A program made the translations under genes and the position numbers. A DNA stretch of 64,000 nucleotides from CAVVGZ01 sp963841845. Its GTDB lineage: Bacteria; Chloroflexota; Anaerolineae; Anaerolineales; Anaerolineaceae. Under the pieces are notes generated by a model. It worked only from the letters and a program-made list of their open reading frames with translations, was not told where the DNA came from and ran no database searches. Location of the stretch: NCBI GenBank assembly GCA_963841845.1, contig CAWJEG010000013.1, forward strand, positions 558,001 through 622,000. The letters are read 5' to 3'. How positions within the stretch are numbered: the stretch's first letter is position 1; each line of letters begins with the position of its first letter. Shown in pieces: positions 8,996 to 16,845 of the stretch.

Positions 8996-11613
8996 ACCGT
9001 TTATTCCCACCCTCAAATCAAGAGAGGGATAGCCTGCAAAGCATCCTTTTTATTTTATCCTCCCTTTTCTTGTTTTTTTATAGCATTGTACTGACCCTGA
9101 GCCCAAATATTCGGACCGGATCGATCAGTGCTCCACTCAGGTGGCAGCACTGGTTTGGATTTGCTGTATGGCTGATTGGATTTTCTTACCTCAATTACCG
9201 TTCACAAAAGAAGCTGGAGGATCGTGACCCTTACATCTTACCGGTAATCGGACTTTTAAGCGGTTGGGGATTATTGACCATATGGAGGTTGGATGCCTAT
9301 TTCGCGGCCCGGCAGACAATATGGTTGATTATTTGTATGGTTTTTTTTGCGGTAGGGCTTCAGTTTCCAAACCTGCCAGATATTTTAAAAAGGTATAAAT
9401 ATATCTGGTTAATCCTTGCCCTTGGATTAACTGCTCTTACATTTCTTCTCGGGGTCTATCCATCGGGAGTAGGACCTGAACTCTGGCTTGGTTGTTGTGG
9501 GCTTTATATACAACCCTCTGAATTTTTAAAGATCCTGTTTTTAATATATCTTGCCTCATACCTGGCCGACAGACTTCCCTTGCACTTGAAGATTATGCCA
9601 ATATTGTTCCCAACATTCGTAATGATAATAATTGCGTTGGGAATTCTTGTCGTGCAAAAAGATCTTGGCTCAGCATCCCTGTTCTTGTTGTTCTATTTCA
9701 CCATGCTCTATATTGCATCTTCCAAGCGCAGAATCCTTATTATTGGCGGATTATCCCTTCTTATTGCTGGGGTCATCGGATATCAGAATATCAACCTCAT
9801 CCAGGCTCGAATCGATTCCTGGCTGAATCCTTGGGCTGACGCCAGCGGCAAGTCGTACCAGATTGTGCAGTCATTCATCGCAATTGCCAATGGCGGCATA
9901 ATAGGTCGCGGACCGGGAATTGGAAATCCAGAATTAATCCCAATTCCTCACTCAGATTTTATCTTTTCGGCAATTGCTGAAGAAGCCGGCTTGGTCGGTA
10001 CGGTTGGTATACTCGTCTTATTTGGTCTTTTAATTGGTAGAGGAATGATTGTCGCTATCAATGCATCCAATCCGTATCATCGCTTCCTGGCAGCAGGAAT
10101 TGTATGCCTGCTTCTTATTCAGAGCATAATCATCATTGGTGGCAATCTGGGCATGCTTCCAATAACCGGATTGACTTTACCATTCATTTCTTATGGCGGG
10201 TCTTCACTGGTAATTTCTTTCTTTTCAATCCTGCTGCTCCTTTTAATTAGCAGTAAGCACGACCAGGAACCGCTGACTTTGCAGGCAACAAAAAGCCTGC
10301 AGTTTGCCAGTTTCCTCTTCCTGATAGTACTTACCCTCCTTGGAATCGGAAATGGGTTATGGAGTGTCATTTTCTCGGACGAATTGCTCTCAAGGGAGGA
10401 CAATCCACGTTTGGCAATTTCAGATAGTTATGTTAAACGAGGATCCATACTGGATCGAAAGAATGATCCACTGACCAGTACGGTTGGCACATCGGGAGAT
10501 TATCAACGATATACAAGTTATCCGCCTTTGAGTGCAGTCCTTGGTTACTCCAGCCAGATATATGGTCAATCCGGAATTGAGAGTACGATGGATGGATACC
10601 TGAGGGGTCTGCAAGGGACACCTTCATCCCTGGTTTGGATGCACCATTTATTATTCGGCCAACATCCCCCAGGTCTTGATGTACGGTTGAGCATTGATGG
10701 ATCATTACAGGCGGCGGTTGACGAAATTCTGGAGGATGCCAAAGGAGCAGTTGTAATAATCAACGCCCAAAATGGTGAAATCCTCGCATCTGCCACTTCT
10801 CCAACATTCAATGCCAACGAGTTGGATAAGAATTGGTCAGAATGGGCTGAATCTCCTGACTTACCGATGTTGAACCGGGTGACTATGGGTAGGTATCCAC
10901 TCGGTGCTGCCGCAGGGCCATTATTGTTAGCAAAAACAATACAAGATTCCTACCTGCCGACCATCCCGGATAACCAGGCTATCAATTACCAGGGTGTTTC
11001 ATGGGATTGTGCCGAAAAACCGGAAGAAAATGAGTGGGGTAACCTTGTAATGAAGGGATGTCCCAGTGCATTGGTCGCAATGGGTTCACAATTCCAACAA
11101 TATCAAATACAGGACTATTACAATGAGTTGGGTTTTTTCGATGAAGTAGATATCCGTCTTCCGACCATCAAGGGGGAGTATCCCGAAGAGATTACCACAG
11201 AAACCGATCCACTTTACCAGATTAGCGGGGTTTCCCTATCTCCCCTTCATGTTGCCAGGGCTGCAGCTGCTATTAGCAATAATGGAAACATGCCCAATCC
11301 GAAAATGGTTTCCTCCGTGAATACTCCAGCTCAAGGTTGGATCACCCTTGGAAGCAACATCAACCGGCCTTTATTCACATCGCAAACGGCAAACGAGATA
11401 ATTCGGCTACTAAGGGTTGACGGAATGCCCGTCTGGCAATCGTATGGCGAAGGTATAGATTCCAATCAAACCATCGCATGGTATGTTGGAGGTTCGATCC
11501 CAGAATGGCAGGGTACCCCATATGTAACAGCTATAGTCCTCGAAGAGGCGGATGCAATTTCAGCTAAGAATTTGGGGCTTCGCATTGCGGATTTAATGAC
11601 CAAACCCCAATAA
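8992..11613 (+). CDS. RodA/FtsW-type SEDS polymerase fused to a degenerate penicillin-binding transpeptidase
   Basis: One 873-residue polypeptide carries a SEDS glycosyltransferase (about 10-420, roughly ten membrane helices) followed by a last helix and a class B PBP-like region (about 470-870). The SEDS motifs look intact: NPWADASGKSYQIVQS at about 279-294, the catalytic-type aspartate in PHSDFIFSAIAEE near 321, and PFISYGGSSL. In the transpeptidase part the catalytic SxxK position reads A-A-A-G (residues 639-642, context RYPLGAAAGP), SxN reads G-C-P (689-691), and KTG is missing (near 817-826). It should polymerise glycan but not cross-link; the dead domain may be a regulatory partner. The GTG start overlaps mtnP by four bases. 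The frame is unbroken, so the fusion itself is not a product of the frame errors seen elsewhere. Confidence 0.88.
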   Translation: MNRLFPPSNQERDSLQSILFILSSLFLFFYSIVLTLSPNIRTGSISAPLRWQHWFGFAVWLIGFSYLNYRSQKKLEDRDPYILPVIGLLSGWGLLTIWRLDAYFAARQTIWLIICMVFFAVGLQFPNLPDILKRYKYIWLILALGLTALTFLLGVYPSGVGPELWLGCCGLYIQPSEFLKILFLIYLASYLADRLPLHLKIMPILFPTFVMIIIALGILVVQKDLGSASLFLLFYFTMLYIASSKRRILIIGGLSLLIAGVIGYQNINLIQARIDSWLNPWADASGKSYQIVQSFIAIANGGIIGRGPGIGNPELIPIPHSDFIFSAIAEEAGLVGTVGILVLFGLLIGRGMIVAINASNPYHRFLAAGIVCLLLIQSIIIIGGNLGMLPITGLTLPFISYGGSSLVISFFSILLLLLISSKHDQEPLTLQATKSLQFASFLFLIVLTLLGIGNGLWSVIFSDELLSREDNPRLAISDSYVKRGSILDRKNDPLTSTVGTSGDYQRYTSYPPLSAVLGYSSQIYGQSGIESTMDGYLRGLQGTPSSLVWMHHLLFGQHPPGLDVRLSIDGSLQAAVDEILEDAKGAVVIINAQNGEILASATSPTFNANELDKNWSEWAESPDLPMLNRVTMGRYPLGAAAGPLLLAKTIQDSYLPTIPDNQAINYQGVSWDCAEKPEENEWGNLVMKGCPSALVAMGSQFQQYQIQDYYNELGFFDEVDIRLPTIKGEYPEEITTETDPLYQISGVSLSPLHVARAAAAISNNGNMPNPKMVSSVNTPAQGWITLGSNINRPLFTSQTANEIIRLLRVDGMPVWQSYGEGIDSNQTIAWYVGGSIPEWQGTPYVTAIVLEEADAISAKNLGLRIADLMTKPQ

Positions 11614-11637
11614 TTCACCCCACCTGTAAACCCATGG

Positions 11638-12855
11638 TTATCCTAATACGATCCGGATAAATTTTCTTTTCCCTACCCGGATAATCCCTGGTTTATCTAT
11701 TTTTTTAGCAGCATCATCGATGACAATATTATCAAAACGAACACCATTCTGGCTTACAATTCTTCTTCCTTCACTTTTGCTGGTAACCAGTTTGGCATTT
11801 ACCAGGATATCAAGGATATCCTGCGGGGAATCAATTTGATAATTTTCAATCTCTGCGGGGATATCCCCTTTTTGGAACATTCGGATAAACTCTTCCTGAG
11901 CGGATAATGCGGAGTCATCACCGTAGAACGCTGAGACCACCTCGTAACCAAGCTGCATTTTAGCATCACGGGGGTGGAGCAGCCCGCTAACCATTTCATT
12001 TTCCATCTTCTCTACTTGAGATGGGGTCCATCTGGTAACCAGGCGGAAGTAGGTTGGCATTGCTTTATCAGGGATTGACATCAATTTTCCATACATATCC
12101 TGAGCATTTGTGTTAATAGGAATATGATTTCCAAGCGATTTGCTCATTTTAATTTCACCATCTGTGCCTGGCAAAATTCCCAGGATTATGCCGATGTTAG
12201 GCTTTTCCCCTAAAAATGTCATCACTTTTCTGGCGGCTGTGATGATGTTAAAAAGTTGGTCTGTTCCTCCAACCTGTACATCGCTTTTCATCGCATATGC
12301 ATCATAGCCTTGCATAATGGAATAAAATGTCTCGTGTAAATAAATTGCATCTCCCCGATCCCACCGAAGTCGAAAATTTTCCCTTGCCATAAATTGTTGG
12401 ATTGTAAAATTGGAGGCTAAACGAATTAACTCCTCAAATGATAAACCGGAAAGCCAGGTGGCATTATAGCGGATGAATGTCTTTTGTGGATCGAGTATAC
12501 GAAATGCCTGTTCCGCATAAGTTCGGGCATTCTCCTCAACCTCCTGTGGAGTCAATTGAGGTCTCAATATGTCCTTATCCGAGGGGTCCCCAATCAAGGA
12601 AGTATAATTGCCAATAAGAAATGTTACTTCATGTCCATGTTCCTGGAACTGGCGTAATTTCCGCATGGTCAACGTATGGCCGAGATGAAGATCAGCCTTC
12701 CTGGGATCATAACCACAATAAACCCGTAATGGACGATTTTCCCTTTCCGCCTCTTTGAGACGTTCTTTCAATTCATCTGCCATCACCTTTTTGAGGTTTT
12801 CATCCCCATACTCGGTTCCTTGCATAAAATATGCGACCTGTTCTTCAATATTCAT
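11638..12855 (-). CDS. tyrS: Tyrosyl-tRNA synthetase
   Basis: TyrS charges tRNA-Tyr with tyrosine in the cytosol. The 405-residue protein is a class I synthetase with HLGH (about 56-59, in KADLHLGHTLTMRKL) as the HIGH motif, KMSKSLGNHI at about 235 as the KMSKS loop, and a C-terminal S4 RNA-binding domain (about 340-405). The spacing and the VGGTDQLFNI motif match the TyrZ-like bacterial group more than the common TyrS type. No T-box was found upstream. It converges with the RodA/PBP fusion gene, with only 24 bp between the stops. Confidence 0.95.
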   Translation of the reverse strand: MNIEEQVAYFMQGTEYGDENLKKVMADELKERLKEAERENRPLRVYCGYDPRKADLHLGHTLTMRKLRQFQEHGHEVTFLIGNYTSLIGDPSDKDILRPQLTPQEVEENARTYAEQAFRILDPQKTFIRYNATWLSGLSFEELIRLASNFTIQQFMARENFRLRWDRGDAIYLHETFYSIMQGYDAYAMKSDVQVGGTDQLFNIITAARKVMTFLGEKPNIGIILGILPGTDGEIKMSKSLGNHIPINTNAQDMYGKLMSIPDKAMPTYFRLVTRWTPSQVEKMENEMVSGLLHPRDAKMQLGYEVVSAFYGDDSALSAQEEFIRMFQKGDIPAEIENYQIDSPQDILDILVNAKLVTSKSEGRRIVSQNGVRFDNIVIDDAAKKIDKPGIIRVGKRKFIRIVLG

Positions 12856-12921
12856 TTATTTCTCCAGCCTTTATTAATCCAGGATGACTTAGTATCAATG
12901 CGGAAAATATAATAGCTCCAC

Positions 12922-13828
12922 CTATTTTAACAATGAATTCAATGCTTGGTGTAGATCAGGATACTTAAATTCAAATCCGGAATTTTGGAGTGTATCTGGA
13001 TATACCCTGCCGGCCCGCTAATACCAGGGCACTCATTTCACCAAGGATTATTTTTAGAACAAATTCAGGAACTGGGAACCAATAAGGTCTGTGTATTACC
13101 TTTGCCAGGATTTTACCAAAATCTTTCATCTTTATTGGTTGCGGAGAGCATAAATTCAGGGTTCCACAGATATCCCTGCTTTCGATAAGAAAAACCATTG
13201 CCGCAGCGGCATCCTCAATATGAATCCATGTCCACCATTGTTCTCCGGAACCAAGCGGACCACCGACAAATAACTTAGATGGGATAATTATTTTTGCCAG
13301 TGACCCTCCCCTCGGAGACATAACCTGGGCACAACGCATTACCACTCGCCGTACCCCCAACTCTTCAACCGGTTTTGTTGACTGCTCCCAGAAAACTGCT
13401 GCCTCACCCATAAAACCAGTCCCGGGGGGACTGCTTACGTTAAATTCCTCATTGAGGTCTGATGGGTAATAATCCGCACCGGAGACTTGCAGTACGACTT
13501 CTGGTTTATGAATCGAATTTCTAACTGCTTCGACGATTGCCGAGCCAGCCTTTTTGCGGCTTTCTACAATAGCCTTCTTCTTCTTGGTAGTCCAACGCCA
13601 AGACTCAATGGTTTCCCCGGCTAAATTAACAATTGCATCCGTGTCTTCAACCAGGTGTCCCCAATTCTTGGAAGTCATCCCGTCCCAGCGGGCAAAATGT
13701 ACTTGAGAATGGGTTTTCTTGCTATTTGAGCCCCGGGTCAAGATCCAAACCTCATGACCTCTGGTAATAAGTTGTTTGGTTAATTCAGTACCAACAAGCC
13801 CGGAGCCCCCCGCAATAATTATCTTCAT
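12922..13828 (-). CDS. TIGR01777-type NAD(P)-binding epimerase (YfcH-like), frameshifted near 3' end
   Basis: An extended short-chain dehydrogenase with the Rossmann start IIIAGGSGLVGTELTKQL, VNLAGETIESWRWTTKKKK typical of the YfcH/SulA-like group, and the C-terminal DUF1731 domain. The first frame stops at 12971 after a non-family tail. The true tail (RVYPDTLQNSGFEFKYPDLH and on) continues in the +1 frame to 12922; one extra base near 13008-13016 (CGGGCCGGCAGGG on the minus strand) explains the change. Corrected length is 301 residues, normal for the family. The substrate is unknown. Confidence 0.85.
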
Positions 13829-13883
13829 TTATCTCACTCCAATCCCCGCCGATAATTAGGGGATAATTAATGGATTTTTCTCG

Positions 13884-13892
13884 TGCTATAAT
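13884..13892 (+). promoter_or_regulatory. Extended -10 promoter of the HNH gene
   Basis: TGCTATAAT is an extended -10 element; no good -35 is seen at the usual distance. The predicted start of transcription is only about ten bases before the ATG at 13908 and no ribosome site is present, so the mRNA may be nearly leaderless. Confidence 0.5.
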
Positions 13893-13907
13893 TTTTTTAT
13901 TATACTA

Positions 13908-14411
13908 ATGAACAAAAGAGTGCTTGTCCTAAACGTTAATTTTGAACCCCTAAATCTATGCACGGAACGCAGGGCAATTGGATTAATTCTCACCGAAAAA
14001 GCCATCCTTGTTCTAAATGGGCGCGGCGAGATAAAAACGATCAACACCAATTTCCCCAGGCCATCTATTATCCAGTTACAAAGGATGTGTCACCGGCCAA
14101 GGTTACACGCCCATTTTTCCAAATTGGAGGTTGTTCGCAGGGACAATTATATCTGCCAATATTGTGGAAAACAAACCCATGATTTAACAATTGATCATGT
14201 AATCCCGCGGTCCCGTGGTGGTTTGCATTCTTGGGAGAATGTTGTTGCCGCTTGTCCGCTATGCAATCACCTGAAAGGCGGACGGTCCTTGCTGGAATCC
14301 AACATGAAATTATTAAGAATTCCGAAAGAACCGCCCAATTCGGCTTATTACATTTACGGAAAACACCTTGATCAATTTTCCGAATGGGAACCGTATCTAA
14401 TTGGTTGGTAA
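13908..14411 (+). CDS. HNH endonuclease family protein
   Basis: The 167-residue protein has a central HNH nuclease fold: CQYCGK (first zinc knuckle), LTIDHVIPRSRGG with the catalytic histidine, SWENVVAACPLCNHLKGGRS (asparagine and second CxxC), and the final histidine-type helix region. The N-terminal part (MNKRVLVLNVNFEPLNLC) is the usual companion segment of stand-alone bacterial HNH proteins of this size. These are widespread and of uncertain role; nothing nearby suggests restriction, phage or intron origin. It converges with the MBL-fold gene one base after its stop. Confidence 0.85.
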   Translation: MNKRVLVLNVNFEPLNLCTERRAIGLILTEKAILVLNGRGEIKTINTNFPRPSIIQLQRMCHRPRLHAHFSKLEVVRRDNYICQYCGKQTHDLTIDHVIPRSRGGLHSWENVVAACPLCNHLKGGRSLLESNMKLLRIPKEPPNSAYYIYGKHLDQFSEWEPYLIGW

Positions 14412-14412
14412 A

Positions 14413-15174
14413 CTATTTATTAAATTCTATCTGTAAATAATCTTCGGCCAACCGGACATTACCGGAAAATTTGTCCCTCGCCTGGTTTAGTAGCTCATCA
14501 ATATTTTCACTTTTCACCGGATAATGAATCAGGATTAATTGCCCTGCCTTTGCCCTGGTTGCTATATCTCCTGCTTGACCCGGTGATGAATGCCCTATAC
14601 CTTCCCCGGTAGCCTCATGGATGAGGATATCAACCTGGGAGCCGAGTTCGATCACAGCATCATCTGGCTGGGTGTCGGATGAATATGCAAATGAATTTTT
14701 TTCCGCAATTAATTCCACTCGAATTCCTATGGTAGGGATGGTATGTTTAACAGGAGAGGCAATAATTCTTATATCGGGATAATTGAGGACTGCTTGGTAT
14801 TTTTCATTGGAAATATTTTTGTAGATAATTGGGTAAAAATTCGGCCAATTTTTCCAACCATACATATCCATAAGTGTTTTCATCCGGGTATTAGTGTAAT
14901 CCAATCCAAAAATGCTGATCGGTTTTTCGCGGCCTGATAACCACATCCCCAATAACAACAAAGGTATTCCGGATACATGATCTGGATGAAAATGGGTCAG
15001 AATGATATCGGTAATTGAATCAAGATTTATTTGGGCTCTATTTAGTACTGGAAGAGGACTGCCGACGCAATCAACCAGAATTGTGTGACCGGAGGAAATT
15101 ATCGCCAGGGAAGCATTTTCATGATATTGATCGGCAGATGCACTGGCTGATCCAAGAAACACCAACCTGGTCAC
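14413..15174 (-). CDS. MBL-fold metallohydrolase (RNase Z-like)
   Basis: This 253-residue protein is a metallo-beta-lactamase fold enzyme with the metal-binding motif THFHPDH (about 61-67), a further histidine in PVKHTI, the SSDTQPDDAVIEL aspartate region, IHEATG, and a late LILIHYP histidine. The order matches RNase Z/arylsulfatase-like members. It lacks the long exosite arm expected of a true tRNase Z, so another phosphodiesterase or sulfatase substrate is possible. It lies 48 bp beyond the lgt stop on the same strand, so it may be the distal gene of that unit. Confidence 0.8.
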   Translation of the reverse strand: MTRLVFLGSASASADQYHENASLAIISSGHTILVDCVGSPLPVLNRAQINLDSITDIILTHFHPDHVSGIPLLLLGMWLSGREKPISIFGLDYTNTRMKTLMDMYGWKNWPNFYPIIYKNISNEKYQAVLNYPDIRIIASPVKHTIPTIGIRVELIAEKNSFAYSSDTQPDDAVIELGSQVDILIHEATGEGIGHSSPGQAGDIATRAKAGQLILIHYPVKSENIDELLNQARDKFSGNVRLAEDYLQIEFNK

Positions 15175-15222
15175 GGCACTATTCGCCTGGGATCGAAAAT
15201 ATATATCTTTACCAGGATTCGG

Positions 15223-16056
15223 CTAATCAACTCCATCTCCTTTTTTGGTTCTCACTGCTGTACCGCCATCATGCCGGTGCCTGAAAAACATGAAACCAGC
15301 TGCAGCAATTGCAATTATTCCCATGAATGATTGGTTAAAATTTAACAATCCCACAAAAGCATTATCCAGGCGAAGGAACTCGAGGAAAAATCTACCGACA
15401 GGATAAATAATAAGGTACAGAAGAAAAATATCTCCATTCTTCAATCTGTTTTTATATCGTCTGCCCACATACAGCAGGATAGTCATATTTAATAAGTTCC
15501 ATAACGATTCATATAAAAATAATGGGTGATAATACTCGACATTATTAAATTTTGGGAGTCGATATTTTGATTCAATAAAGATCGCCCATGGCAAACTAGT
15601 AGGGGCACCATAGATTTCCTGGTTAACGTAATTACCCCAACGACCAATCGCCTGCCCAAGGGCAATTCCGGGGGCAACAACATCCAACCACTGTGCAAAT
15701 ATTAGATTTTTCTTGCGTGTGTAGATATATAGTGCGATCACACCGCCGATGACAGAACCCGGTATACCCAATCCCCCCCTCCAAATTGCGATTGCATCCA
15801 AGGGATGTGTGAAGTAATAACCGGCAGTAATCCCAGCGTCTACCATGGATTTGGGGGGAAGAAGAATATGCCATAATCTTGCCCCAATTATTCCTCCAAT
15901 GAGGAGCCAGGGTAGGACATCCCAAGGTATTTCAGGATTTAATCCTTTCCGGCGGGCTTCTGTGCTTGCTAGCCAGGTACCAGCAAGCGCACCTAACATG
16001 ACCAATATCCCATAGTAATGAATATACAATGGTCCAATTGAAAAACCTTGCTGCAT
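15223..16056 (-). CDS. lgt: Prolipoprotein diacylglyceryl transferase
   Basis: Lgt moves a diacylglyceryl group from phosphatidylglycerol to the lipobox cysteine of prolipoproteins, the first step of lipoprotein maturation at the membrane. The 277-residue protein has about seven membrane segments and the Lgt signature GRWGNYVNQEIYG (about 147-159), plus the N-terminal YIHYYGILVMLGALAG and the conserved HPLFLYES. Signal peptidase II (lspA) is coded elsewhere in this window, and several lipoproteins here carry lipoboxes. It follows the CDP-alcohol phosphatidyltransferase gene, which may supply its phospholipid donor. Confidence 0.95.
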   Translation of the reverse strand: MQQGFSIGPLYIHYYGILVMLGALAGTWLASTEARRKGLNPEIPWDVLPWLLIGGIIGARLWHILLPPKSMVDAGITAGYYFTHPLDAIAIWRGGLGIPGSVIGGVIALYIYTRKKNLIFAQWLDVVAPGIALGQAIGRWGNYVNQEIYGAPTSLPWAIFIESKYRLPKFNNVEYYHPLFLYESLWNLLNMTILLYVGRRYKNRLKNGDIFLLYLIIYPVGRFFLEFLRLDNAFVGLLNFNQSFMGIIAIAAAGFMFFRHRHDGGTAVRTKKGDGVD

Positions 16057-16088
16057 GATATAAATATCCCTTCTAAAAAATTTGTTGG

Positions 16089-16724
16089 TTAATCTTGGGT
16101 ATTTGCCAGGTTGACTTCTTTACTAGCCTGCCGGTGGACTAATATAAAACGCTGAATCACGGTTAAATTTGCCAGAATTGCGATGGTCCAAAGAGATACC
16201 ATTGGAATATTTAAGATCAAACAAGGGATTAGGATAATGTATCGCTCAACCCGGCTTAATAAACCACGCTTGGCTTCCAATTGGAGTGATTCTGCTTTCG
16301 CTCGGATATAGGAGACAAGGATTGAACCGGCAACGGACATGTAAACGAGGATACAGGCAAGATCATCTTGCTGCTGCAGGAAATAAATTAGAAGCCCGCC
16401 ATAAATGACAAATTCTGCTGTGCGGTCAGTAACAGAGTCAATAAACGAACCAAGCTTCGAGGATTTTCCTTGAAGCCTGGCCATTGTGCCATCCAAAAAA
16501 TCCAACGGGGCCATAAGCAAAAGAACCAATCCGCCTTGAGTGATCATGCCGCGGGCAACCAAATAGGCTGCAACTATGTGACCGACCAGACCAAAATATG
16601 TCACAGTGTTAGCGGTCAAACCAACTTTGAGTAATGATGAGGCCGCAAACTCAATTATATTTTTAAACTTTGCTCGTAGGAGATCGCTAAAAGTTGCTTT
16701 GTTTTCGTTATTGATATTTCCCAC
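16089..16724 (-). CDS. CDP-alcohol phosphatidyltransferase
   Basis: The 211-residue integral membrane protein has the complete family catalytic motif D-x2-DG-x2-AR-x9-G-x3-D-x3-D, read here as DFLDGTMARLQ then SFIDSVTD (about 74-100). It transfers a phosphatidyl group from CDP-diacylglycerol to an alcohol. The closest groups are phosphatidylglycerophosphate synthase and phosphatidylinositol-phosphate synthase; the sequence alone does not decide. It has its own promoter and lies 32 bp upstream of lgt, whose donor is phosphatidylglycerol, which slightly favours the glycerophosphate product. Confidence 0.85.
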   Translation of the reverse strand: MGNINNENKATFSDLLRAKFKNIIEFAASSLLKVGLTANTVTYFGLVGHIVAAYLVARGMITQGGLVLLLMAPLDFLDGTMARLQGKSSKLGSFIDSVTDRTAEFVIYGGLLIYFLQQQDDLACILVYMSVAGSILVSYIRAKAESLQLEAKRGLLSRVERYIILIPCLILNIPMVSLWTIAILANLTVIQRFILVHRQASKEVNLANTQD

Positions 16725-16757
16725 ATTCGATCCTTTCCATTGAATTCAGTGCGTTTT

Positions 16758-16786
16758 ATCCTATCTCACAGCCCCAGAACTGTCAA
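16758..16786 (-). promoter_or_regulatory. Sigma-70-type promoter of the phosphatidyltransferase-lgt unit
   Basis: Minus strand TTGACA (complement of 16781-16786), 17-bp spacer, TAGGAT (complement of 16758-16763), about 35 bp before the coding start. Confidence 0.7.
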
Positions 16787-16845
16787 GCAAATGATAGATT
16801 AACCATTAATATATCCTGAGGAAAAAGGAATATAACGAAATTAAT

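Noticed and set aside
11480..11500. tRNA T-loop-like GGTTCGATCCC
   Set aside because: It lies inside the unbroken fusion gene and no cloverleaf can be drawn around it.
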